DNA of 64,000 nt from Zerene cesonia. Its lineage: Eukaryota; Arthropoda; Insecta; Lepidoptera; Pieridae. The position numbers and the translations under genes were made by a program. Within the stretch, counting starts at the first letter, position 1, and each line of letters begins with the position of its first letter. The DNA is taken from positions 9,152,705 through 9,216,704 of the forward strand of contig NC_052119.1 in NCBI RefSeq assembly GCF_012273895.1, in the 5' to 3' direction. Below are positions 12,717 through 24,500 of the stretch, piece after piece. Below the pieces are notes generated by a model that saw nothing but the letters and a program-made list of their open reading frames with translations, did no database searches and had not been told where the DNA came from.

Positions 12717-14189
12717 AGATGAAGTAGAATAGAACCCTTCAGGCTAACATCGAGATTTACCGCGAAAATGTTGATATATTCTCTATGGCTTCGATTCTCT
12801 ACGCCCATTTAGCCAATTAACCTTTTAGCGATCCTGTTATGTTATCCCTAGGCACTAAAATTAATATTTGTTATTTTTATACAAACACAAACACGCTGGT
12901 TGGCCTTTTATTAATATGAAGTCTAGATCTCCAGATCAATACACCTGACAAATAATAAATTGTCCATAACCAATACAGTTATATTTCCTAATGTTGATAA
13001 CAAATATTGTCTGTGGTATATATAATTGATATTAATTAAGCTCGTTTCAAAACTTTTGTCTTAGATTTCATCTTCTTACAACTTCGGAGAGCAAACTTTG
13101 CGATTTTGTTTGCCCAAATTAAATTTGGTCTGAGTGAATTATGAAATTGAAATACATTGATCTTCTCGGTTATTATTTTTATAATATTTTATAAAAATCA
13201 CACGGGGAAGAAAGGCTTTATTGCATTGGATATTTTCAATTTTAATAATAATCATTCGAATTTTTGAATCCTAGATTTACATTCCACGCTCTTTGTATGT
13301 ATTATCTCAATAGATACCAAAATAAATGCAACCTTATGGGGATAAGTTAAAGTCTGAATTACAACGTATCTCAACTGCAGCCTGAGTGGACTTTTGGGGA
13401 GGACGTTATTTTGATAATAGTCGTTTACTAAAAACAGTAAGAGTAAAATACTAAGTAATATTTTTATAATTTCTAGTAGGTGTTCTCTTGTATTGTAGTC
13501 TATAAGTACCGTCAAGCTTAACAGTATACCACATTCGGAGCACCGTATATATCAAAAAATATCCTACTATGCGACTAAACTAAGAATAGGATGGATTCTG
13601 CACCATTTGATAACATCAAATAACCTGTTAGTTAATTATAACAAATATTTCTAAGTAAATTCTACGTTTCAAATAACGTTTGACACGAAATTGACATAAA
13701 ACGATAACTGGCGATCCTATTCTCAGTTGAATCAAATTGTACAAACAGGCAGATGTGGTTGATTTAACTTAAATCCCATTGTAATGGGCGCTACATGAAA
13801 ACGCTTTCCGAAGGCCTGTAAAAACTTAAGCCATTTCCATTATTTTCGAGCATTTAAGCTCCAAGCTTTAAGTATTTTAACGTAATTGGTTTCGATGAGC
13901 TAAGTCATCCATTTCAACAGTATAAAATTGTTTCAAGTAGGTCTTTTTTACGATTTCCTTAAACGTTTTACTTATCTGTCTGTACGTTATTTATAAGCGA
14001 GAGGGGAAGCAGAAGAAGATTTAGGTATGTAAATTTTGTTCCGTTTTTAAACGATTGTAAAAAGATAATACAGGTGTGTTACGTAAAGGTTTTAGTTTTT
14101 TTTATTCGTCGTGTTAAAAATAGAATGAGGAAGCAGTAGTTACGTTTCAATGTTTATGAAGTTTTGTATTGAAATAGTTGATTTATATA
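12717..14189. other. AT-rich sequence, nothing recognised
   Basis: No coding or repeat signal that I can support. Confidence 0.5.
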
Positions 14190-14520
14190 TATTTTTTGTT
14201 TTTTTTAAGTTTTAATTTAGAGTAAGGTACCCGCCTGATGGTTAGTAATCACCACCGCCCATTAACATGTGCAGAGCCAGGACCATGCAATTGCGTTCCT
14301 CCTTTTTTTACGGAAAATCTATTTATTAACTTTACGGATTATAATGCGGAAAGGAAATGGAAATAAGAGAATAGTCTAGGGAGGTAGAGGGAAAAGGGTA
14401 GGGAAGGGAAAAAGGCCTCAGTACTCAAAGCATGATATACAGAAGCATTCGCAAACCACTATTTAAGCCCTTCTTTCTATTTTGTAGCTTTTTGCGCTGA
14501 AGCGCGCTCGACTCCTACAT
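14190..14520 (-). repeat. Poly(A)-tailed repeat, diverged reverse copy
   Basis: T-rich start, GGTACCCGCCTGATGGTTAG, AATCACCACCGCCCATTAAC, a GGGAAGGG tract, then GAAGCGCGCTCGACTCCTAC. Confidence 0.5.
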
Positions 14521-14588
14521 TCCGTTCTTTATTCCTTCTAAAACATCCACTAATACTTACAAAATATTGTTCTTGCTTATACAAAAAC

Positions 14589-14698
14589 TAGTTGTCCAGC
14601 TGTCTACGTACCAAATTTCATTGCAATCGGTTCAATACTTTTGCGTGAAAAACACACACACATCCTTACAAACTTTCGCATTTATAATATTAGTAGGA
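14589..14698 (-). mobile_element. Lep1-type Helitron, truncated
   Basis: Only the 5' half of the element is present, from the TTGTCCAGCTGTCTACGTAC region to AATATTAGTAGGA. The CTAG-terminal half is absent. Confidence 0.7.
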
Positions 14699-16202
14699 TA
14701 GGATGTCAAGAACACCACAAAGTAAAAATATTTCATAAACATCGAACAAAACATCGAACAAAACATCGAACTGTCATTAGAGGGGATGCTGAAAAAAAAT
14801 TTTGGCGGGAAGAGAAAATGGCGCGCATCCGATCGCGGTAATGTTAACGGATATTGCAAAACTGTAACTCAACGACGCACTTACAACTTCCCCTGCGCTA
14901 AATTAACTTCGCACTGTTATTTATTGCTGTAGGAGGCTATTTTTAAGCCACAAAATGAATACTCTTCGACTATGTTTGAAAACGTAATATGTCGCAAATA
15001 TAAATGGATTCAGTAATTGTACGGATTTGTACATGCATTTTTGTCTTTTCTATTAGTAAAACAATAATATATTATTCGGAGTTATGAGTACAGTTGTATA
15101 TTTTTTCAGTTTTATAATCATTTCTTCTTTATATTTCCATTCTACTGGGTGCACCGATTTTGATGAATATATTTTTATTTGAAAGCTGGTGCATCCCGTG
15201 TCGTCCCTCTTAAATTTGCTCTAGTTCTGAAAATTAAACAAAAAATTAAACCATTTTTTGCTTAAAATAATTATATCCCTATTCCTTTCTAAGTTTTTTT
15301 CAATTACAAAGCAAGAATATGAATCAGTATTGTATTTGGTTATTTTTAAAGTATATTTTAATGGTCACGATAAAATAAAACAGATAACAGTTAGCAATAT
15401 ATCTCTACAAAAATTATGTGCTTATTTTCTCGAATGGGCACACTATCTCTATTGTAATATGTCCAGCGGTATCTCCCAAAATTTATCAAACGACAACCTT
15501 CTTCAATCCCAAAACGCTCATGCCTAATAAATATACATACATACACTCTTAAAACATAACCCTCTTTCTGACGATTAGTCAAAATCGTGTTATCTTCTGC
15601 TTCCCCTACAAAATATTATTTATTGCGTCGGTATTACTGGCATGGCTATTATATCCATAATAAAGTTTATTAGATACTGACGGAGTAAACGTTTTAATTA
15701 CAAATGAATTTCTGGACTGAAAAAGCGGAGTAATAAAAGCTTTTAGAGCGGAATTATTCGTTAACCACTGATAATAAACGAAAGGAAATGTTTCGTTATT
15801 ACCAAGTATAATTTAGCGCCAAAGATAATTTTATTTAAAAGATTTCATTAAGCCTCGAATGCCAGAAACCTTCCTTGAAAGAAACAAAAAAGAGAAATCT
15901 ATTTCTAAGTTTGTGAAACTTATTTAAAATAACTCACAAAAGAAATCTCCACTAAGCGTTTCAATTTAGCAAAAGTGGTGAAAAATGACTCGCCAGACGC
16001 TAACGTGAATTTATGGTGACGATATTAAAAACTGCTCTGCCGTCTAGAATTAAGAGAGACAATTTCGTGTCACATATAAAGTGAGATTTATGTCTTGCTT
16101 AGTTGGTGCGTACTGGCCTTGAATAGAACACCTATTTCGTAAGTTATAAAGTGTATGCATAAATAAGATTATTATAATCTGATAAAAAGTTACAGTTCTA
16201 CA
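14699..16202. other. AT-rich sequence, nothing recognised
   Basis: Contains a small triple ACATCGAACAAA run near 14740-14771; otherwise unremarkable. Confidence 0.5.
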
Positions 16203-16391
16203 GTATTATAAATGCGAAAGTTTGTAAGGATGGATGTATGTGTGTGTGTATGTGTGTTTGTTACTCTTTCATGCAAAAACTATCGAACCGATTGCAATGA
16301 AATTTGGTACGTAGATAGCTGTTCATAGGTAACTTTTTATCCCGATATTCCTACGGATACAGATTTTTGCAGGTGAAACCGCGGGGCGCAA
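16203..16391 (+). mobile_element. Lep1-type Helitron, both ends damaged
   Basis: Shares TATTATAAATGCGAAAG and ACCGCGGGGCGCA with the family but lacks the TCCTACTAA start and the CTAG end. It contains an expanded GT-rich tract near 16232-16257. Confidence 0.65.
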
Positions 16392-16776
16392 TCATTAAAT
16401 AAGTAGTCCGATAGTAGGTAGTAACTAATCTATTTTATTTAATACCTAGCTTATACTAGTCCGGGTGTTCATCTCATTCAAAAATTTAATTGATTGAAAA
16501 CTCAAACTCAAACTTAAACTACGTGAACAAGCAAAGTTAGATTGTGTTTATAAGGAATATTCGAGAACTGGGAAAATTATTGCTTTTAGACTTGATATGA
16601 CAAATCTATATGATAGTATTGCGTTTATAGATTTTTAGTTAAATCATGTGTTGAATTTAAATTTAGAATGTTTGTTTTCTATAGGTATTGAAATTTCGTG
16701 TTCGTTTTTTCTTTTCAAATTTTTTTATAGCATTGAAATGCTTTATATAATAGAAATTTTGATAGAATAGAATAAT

Positions 16777-16942
16777 CCTGATCACGAACCCGTCTTCGCC
16801 CGTGGTACATATATTAGAGCCTTCGTCAATAAATGGGTTATCTAACACTGAAAGGATTTTTCAAACCGGACCAGTAGTTCCTGAGATTAGTGCGTTCAAA
16901 CAAACAAGCAAACAAACTCTTCAGCTTTATAATATTAGTATA
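16777..16942 (-). mobile_element. Helitron-like repeat, GTTTGTTTG subfamily
   Basis: Reverse copy of the repeat seen at 40146 and 60684. Shared parts are the AATATTAGTATAGATG end, the CAAACAAACAAGCAAACAAA tract and a GGTTATCTAACACTGAAAGG core. Confidence 0.5.
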
Positions 16943-17647
16943 GATGACATAATACTATACGTTTTACCATTTGACGATAATGTATGAATTTAGTGGCTAC
17001 GTAAACATATTCCTATATATTAAAATAACATTTACTTCGTAAACTTTCCCATCGCTAATACATTTTAATTTACGAAAATCACATGCTGCATTAGGTCCAC
17101 TTTAGTTAATGGAACTTGTTACAAAGTAAGCGAGCAGCTTGTACTTTGTATATTCATGTTTTCGTTAATATTATTATCTTTTCATTTGAGCGTTTTAAAA
17201 TTCCGATCACGTTCTGTATAACGCTAAAAATTATTTTGTCGCAAGGAGCGTCAGTATTGTTAATCCCCCTGCCTCAAATTGTGCCGATTACTTGAGCTCT
17301 ATTCAAATATAATTTAGATTAATTGTCCGCTTCTTTATGTAGAACTAGTCTAGTCTTAAGAACTTAAATTAAGGTCTGAGACAGCTTAAGGAGTTTACGA
17401 AATGATACCTTGGATTGAATACTGAAATCTCCCTTGGGGTTTTTATTTCAGTTCCCTCGTCTCACTTTCTTTTGTTATTTCAATTGAATTTTGGTGTAGG
17501 TGTTTGTTTTCTATTCATAAGCGATGTTACAGAATTGTAATGTAATCGTTGCTTATACAATCATTAAAGTAAACAAGTTATAATAACTTATAATTGCATA
17601 AATATATAGCGGTAATGTTTGTCTAATAAGATTTTTCTTGTTTACAG
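16943..17647 (+). other. Sequence immediately upstream of the first coding exon
   Basis: Probably intron between an unseen 5' exon and the 17648 acceptor; no promoter signature I can defend. Confidence 0.4.
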
Positions 17648-17702
17648 ATGCACAAGCAATAGAAAAAGAAAGCACAGAATGCATTTTATAATAGTTGCAT
17701 AA
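17648..17702 (+). promoter_or_regulatory. Two short upstream ORFs in the 5' leader
   Basis: ATG at 17648 opens a 4-codon ORF (MHKQ, stop at 17660-17662). ATG at 17679 opens a 7-codon ORF (MHFIIVA, stop at 17700-17702). Both are out of frame with the main ATG at 17713 and end just before it. They exist in the mRNA only if the 17647 acceptor is used. Confidence 0.4.
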
Positions 17703-18544
17703 TACACTCGAAATGCTGCATAGAAGCTCATCTTCCCGCCGCAGGCGCGCTTCGAGAAGCGCGGCAACGTCGCCGCAAACAAGATCTCCTCGACCATCAG
17801 CTCAAACCTCAAGACGGGCATCCTTAGCCACCACAGAAACTGACGACGAACTGGAACCCCCACCACCACAAAGAAGCCCAAGAGCAAGCCTTGCTCCCGA
17901 TGCAGCGTTAGAGGGTTATCATCGCAGCCCACGCCATTCACTCGTCCCAGAATCAAGATCAGCTAGAAACTCAATCACTCCAGAAACTGCGTTAATCCGG
18001 AATAGTCTAACGCCAAGTAGAAATAATTTGGGCGTGGAACAGGCATATGGTTCCCGTTTAAGCTTAAATCCGCAGGATTTCAATCGATCGCCGCGTAATA
18101 GCATTACCCCAGACGCAACCGCCAGAACTCCTAGACGAAGTTTGGTGCCAGAAGGTACATCTTGGAATCAACCAAGGAATTCCTTAGTACCAGATGTAGG
18201 CCGCAGTCCTAGACATTCTGTAGCAAGTATACAAATAGATCCTGCTCGCAATCAGAAAGAATTGGGTCCAAGTCCTAGGACGAGTCCTAGAGGGAGCGTA
18301 GCTCCAGATGCCTTGAGGAAAGACTTTTCTGAGTTGAACAGAACCCCGCGTGGTTCATTAATACCCGATTCCCAGAGGAGTCCCAGAGGAAGTATCGCTC
18401 CGTCAGAACGTAGTGCAAGAGGTAGTCTGGTTGCTTGTGACATTGAGGCTGCCCGAGTTAGCCCACGTGGCAGTTTGACCTTAACATTTCAAGAACCTTT
18501 GGTTTCTAGAGAAAGGAGGGCAAGCGAAGATAGTCAAACAGCAA
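17648..18544 (+). CDS. First coding exon: 5' UTR end plus Ser/Arg/Pro repeat domain
   Basis: The exon follows a strong pyrimidine-rich acceptor (AG at 17646-17647). Bases 17648-17712 are untranslated and coding starts at 17713. It encodes residues 1-277 plus the first base of codon 278, and ends before GTAAGT at 18545. Content: SSSSRRRRASRS at the start, RRASL at 34-38 (a classic PKA-type site), an acidic/proline stretch at 41-53, then the R-S/T-P-R-x-S repeats at residues 54-257. No signal peptide or helix is visible, so the region is probably disordered. At least one upstream non-coding exon must exist; I could not locate it. Confidence 0.8.
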
Positions 18545-21500
18545 GTAAGTGAATTCCTTTTTTGCTTATATCTAAACTACAAATTTAAAAACATAATTTC
18601 AAAAAACGATCGTCATTTCAGATCTTATAACGTTTTAATCGCAAACTGTTCACATTATAGATACTCGAGGAAGAAGCGTGTCACCATACAAAACATCAGT
18701 CGGAGGGAGGCAGGCTCTGTCTGATACTGGGTCCAGGAGAGCTTCAAGCTCTGTTAGTCAAGTACGTATGTATTTAATATTATAATATTTGGAATGTGGT
18801 TTTTTGAACAGGCTAAATGTTTTATATTTACTACTAATTGAACTTTCAAGTCATAACCATATGTTTAAATTAAAATTCCTTAATTAACAAATGATATGAT
18901 TATATTACTCATTGGCTTGCTTAAAATGTCAAAATCTTTCTTCCGTCATGATAAATTTATAAACTTTTAATACCAATATTCTAAGAACTAAATTTTCTAT
19001 TCAGTATACAGTCATATAGACTAACGTTTTTTAATTTTAAACTGAAAAACGTGAAGCTTTCGAATATTTTGTTAATTTATAACTTTGAAATAAATTTACA
19101 GTAAACATGATTATATTATATATTCATTTACACTTATAATTTTACCATTCATCAGGTGTCAGGCGACGAACAGCGTCGGCTATGCGGTGAGCATGCCAAG
19201 TATAGCGACCGAACGGGTCTGGGATTGGGCGTGGGACTCACCACGTATGGCTCAGTGGCGTATCAGCTGAAAGACGCTAACATGGAAGCTTCTGGAACCG
19301 TTGACTTCGTTTGCAGGGCCGCCAAAATTATGAATAGAACTAGTGAGTTTAGTTTGTATTATTTATTGTTTGTACAGTGAAACCTGGTTAAGTGAGACAT
19401 CAAGGGACCTGCAATGTCGTTTCACTTATAGAGGTATTCCACTTACCCAGTGTCTCAGATATACAGGTATAAATAAATATCTGTCTCATTTACAGAGGGT
19501 TCCATTAATAGAGGTCTCTTCGCGTGTCTTCCCACTTTCATAAACGGATATTAACTTCAGTTTTTCACGTAATGATAACGATTGTAGCTTTCGTTTTGAC
19601 ATTTTTCAAATAAACATTTGTATGATAGTAAAGCGAAACTAAAACTGAAGGTAATTGAAGGTCAAAATTTGTACTTACGTACTTGGAATTGCGTGTGGAA
19701 TTTGTGGGTAGAATAAGAATGAGTAAACAAACAATGTTATCTCAGTTACAGAGGTTTATGCATATAAAATTTACTCGCTGTCTCAATTATAGAGGTAACT
19801 GTGATGATAAATCGAAAGAACAAATCCCAGATATAGAGGTTTACCTCGTCCCACTAACAGAGGTAATTCAGTGCCAAAGTGTTGGGACCTCAGCATGAGT
19901 TCCAGCTACGGAGGTTTCTCACTTATCCAGGTCCCACTTAACCAAGTTTTACTGTATTATATATAGTCTGTATTTGAGTATTTACAATTTTATATATCTT
20001 CACATTAATTAGTGTAGATACCATAATTATCTCATAAGATTAATCTAACGATTTTAATTAAATAGGAATTATACGGCAAATTTAAATATTAAATATAACA
20101 ATTAACTTTTTGTTTATTTATTTAGGCTCATTAACAATTGCATTTGCATTGTATTGTATCATACACAAATATAAAGAATACTTAGCAAATAGATCATAGT
20201 AGACAAAATATATATTAGCACTTCATGCATTTTTCATATATATTACATCAATTCTTGAATTACATTTTAAAAATAATGAGTTCAATGAATCAATATCATA
20301 GTATTTTCTTGTGTTTGGTTTTACGCGAGTATTATACATTTAGAAATTAAAAACTTTTTAACGGATTTTAAACGCGATTTATTCATTATATTACAGACAC
20401 AGACAGTCTCCCCGTGACCACGCTCGCTGTAAAGTGTTCGAAACGTCGGGTTAATAATATAATGAATAAATCGCGTTTAAAATCCGTTAAAAAGTTTTTA
20501 ATTTCTGAATCAATATCATTTACAGAATTTTTAAACATATCCTAATAATTGATTGAAAATTAAAACATCATAAAAAAACGTAAGTTCGACAACTTAACCA
20601 TAAAACACACGAAGTAAATGAAAGTAAAAGGCAAAATATACATATTTTTTTAGAAATTAAACTAGAAAACCGATTTAGAATGCATTCTTTTCAAACTCTC
20701 ATATCAAGTATCGAAGTATCGATATTTTTATGCTCAGTTACATTTCACGATTTTTTAAATAAAAACACACGATGGAATGGGCATGTTATTAATATATCGA
20801 TTATTTCTATTGAATAAAGTAACGCCGATGGAACATAGATATGAAATTACATGACATTTAATAATTAAGTTTTTTGTTTCAGTCGTAATGACGGTGTTCC
20901 TTGCTTGTCTGTCTACGCTACCAGTTATTATGTTGATTATGGGTAAGGATAAAAGTATGCTATCTTTAGTATAGTTATTTAATGGATTATTTACCTATTT
21001 TAAAATATTATACAACAATACTTTGTTTCATAATTATCTATTGATGTACTTTGTAATTGGTGTAGGTGAGGGTATCTGTTAACTGAACTATTTATTTTTA
21101 AATAAGCTGCAAGATACTTTACACAAGTAAATAAACACCAACTAAAAAAGTAAACGTTATATTAACCTAATAAACGTCGTAAATTTTACATACATTTTGA
21201 TGAATTTTCGTTATCATTTATCCACCCGAAACATTTCTTTTTAACCCACAAAACAAGCTTACATAATACATAAAATCATCATTTAAATAATCAAAACATG
21301 AATGGTATTCAGAAACAGCTATCCTGATTGTAATTGACGTAAAGTAACCCTAAGTTTGATAATGTTAAATATTGCCACACAAATCTATTTATAAACTAAA
21401 ATATTCTTTACCTCATTTTTAGATCCAAAAGGATTCATCTTGAACTTGGAGCCTTGTTCAATGATGCATGAATAATGCACCAACACTTATAGAAATATCA

Positions 21501-24500
21501 ACAATCAAATTAATATTTCAAATCTCCGTTTCAAATGAGAAGACGCTAAGGAAACATTTACTTCACCTCAAATTATATTGAAAACGGTACATGACAAGAC
21601 ACTGATTATATGAAGATACGAGATTTCGAATACAATATGAATTTAAAACTAAATTTACTGATACTCAATAATTATCCCTTTCATTATTCACATTTGTATC
21701 GGATGACGTGTAATACTGGTGGCTGTTATTTGAACATTCTAACCTTGAAATGTAGGTTACGGTCATTATAATAACGAATTTAAGGTGCGATTATCCCCCG
21801 AGTCCAAGACTGTATTATAAAGACGATAGTGGGAAGAGTAGCTAAATACATTTTTATTTCTGAACCCTGAAGTTAAATAGAATAATACAAAAGTATAAAA
21901 ATAGTTCCTTTTGAAATTTTATGTTACTTTCGCTATATATACCTATGCACATACAAGTTGATATTTACATAATTCTAACTTATAAATACTAACGTTAATC
22001 AAACAGAAGTTCATACTAAACATCAAATATTAAATACTCTTTTGTATACAATAAAACCAAAAGAAGAAATCAACAGCAATTTCTGTTCAAGTACTAAACC
22101 CTCCTTACATAAAACCTTTGTCAAGGAACACCTACGGTTAGTAGTTATTTTGAGAATTCTGTTTGGCGAGCAATTCTTAAATATTTAAGTCTTTGATATG
22201 CCGTGTAATCGATTTTGTGAACAATTGTCGGGATAACTACGGGTCGCAGATATTTCAATTGAATAGAAAAAGTTTTCAACTTACACCCGAAATAGAGGGA
22301 AAATCTGTTTATTGTGGTTTTATTTACCACCATTGGCCCGTTTAAATGATTGTGTTTTTCTTATATCTCTGTTATTGTATTAAGTCTTTATTTTTTTGTA
22401 TTGTCAAGCAGGTTAGTCTGCTAAATGCTATGAAAATAAAAAATACAAAATATAAGTTTTCTATATCGTCAAAATTAATCTGGAGGCTATTAAGTGTCAT
22501 TATAGTCATTAATCTTTTTCCGTTCTTCCCACTAACTCTGTTATGATTATCCTAACTGTACGTAACAAAATATACATACAGGATATATCCCTAAACATAA
22601 AAGCATTACCGCGGTAAATATGATACGACTAAATATAACCCTGCTCTAGCTTTCATGTCCGTCACCAAATACCATATTTCCCTCAAACTGCAATATGTAT
22701 TTGTCACTGTCCAGCTGCCCAGTATGTCGTTGTCAATCATAAATTTGGTTGAGTTACACGGATAGTTTTGTTATGCAAACAATTTTTTAAGGATTTGTTA
22801 TAAATAAACTTAAGTAGTTGTAGACTATGCAGTTAGTCATTTTGAACAAGTTTATCTATAAAATATATTATGTCTTAATTATAAGATCATAATATTTAGT
22901 AAAATATGAAGTGATTCAGGCCAACTAAATTCACATTATATTCTTATACTATTGCATAAAATGCAAAAAAATCTTAACTATAACAGATATCAATACATAC
23001 ATAATACATATATAATACAGTTTATATTTGGCTAGCTGCGCCTCGCAGTTTCACACAAGTCCGTATCCCGTAGGAATATCGGGATAAAAAGTTGCCTATG
23101 TGTTATTTCAGTTGTCCAGCTGTCTCCTAAACATACACGCATCCTAACAAACTTTCGCAGTTATAATATTAGTAGGATTTACAGTTCGATACAGTTCGAT
23201 TTACAGTTGTGAGCACAACTGAATTCCACATGTACAAATCTTATTACAGAGAAATATTCAGTATTTAACCAGAATAACTCAACTTGAAGGGAAATCTTTA
23301 CATAGCTCTCCGTTTTACAATCTCGAAAAAACAATCCAATTTCCATCGGACTGCAATAAAATTAACAAAGCCAACGACAAATTGTCTGCGATTCTCCGCC
23401 GTGTTATTTCAACGTTAATAATTCAAGATGAGCTAACTTCTTAACAAGACTAAAATATTCGCGAGGAAATCATTTAAACCATTATTTGATTAGAATCGAC
23501 GGCGCAAAATTCTTGGATATAGCAATGTTCACCTGTTTTATTGTCTATTATGCTATTATTTTAGGCGTGCTAGAGTTAGTTTTACTTAAATAAATGGAGA
23601 TTTTCATTTTATTTATATTCAAATTATGCAGACAATTTAAACAAAAGATAAATATACGCCCTAATAAGATAACTTCTAATTTGGCAACGTGGTATGTTTT
23701 ATTATTCAATAAGAGAAATATAAAATTAATGCATATTTTAAAGATATAAGAATTAAATGCTATCAATTATCACAATGACTTGTTTAAACCTTTCATTAAA
23801 TATTAATTAAATATAATAAGGATATAGGCATAGTTTAGTTAGGTATCAATACGCTCCATAATATATGGCTTAACATTAACAATGAAACAACAAATAATGG
23901 GTTCCGCCAAAACAAGATAAAACTATATAAATGGTCCACTTAAACTAGTTTAACAATAGATTCATATATCATACATTCATATGAAAGCACTAAATACTAC
24001 ATAAAATCTACTATATAAGAGACTCGCTTGTAGTCCTACATGAAACCATTCAAAACTCCGCTAATAGCGTTCTGTGTACTGGTCAAAATTAATCCTCAAA
24101 AACTTCTCCATCCTACCTGCGAAATGCATGAATCAATTTAAAACCTCATTAATAAGTAGCTGTCCACCCGCAGCTTCACCTGCGTTTAAGTGATAAATAG
24201 AGAGTTAGAAGATTATCCTGCACAGTTTAGATTTCCAGGATTCAAAACTAATCTACGTCTTTTTGGGTTTCAAATTATATCTGATCAAAGTTTCCATCCT
24301 ATTCGGTTCGTTGTTCTGAGCATGAAGGAGAAACAGACAGAGTTACGTTCGCATTTTAATATAAGTAAGGGTTAACAGCCATTTCTTCTCCAGGTGTGCA
24401 ATATATCCGCGACTGCCCAGCCGAGCCGCGGCTGCCGGTGTATATGGTAGTAGGTGGCGCTGCTGGCGGCGCCGGCCTGTGCTGGCTGCTGTGGGCGCAG

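Larger units (their letters stand above)
20943..24393 (+). other. Intron 4 of the TMEM272-like gene
   Basis: 3451 bp of AT-rich sequence holding one deleted Lep1 copy (23032-23177) and one Helitron-like repeat (24155-24371). No other exon seen. Confidence 0.65.

Noticed and set aside
17642..18443. Antisense frames opposite exon 1
   Set aside because: They mirror the repetitive Ser/Arg/Pro coding exon and have no independent support.
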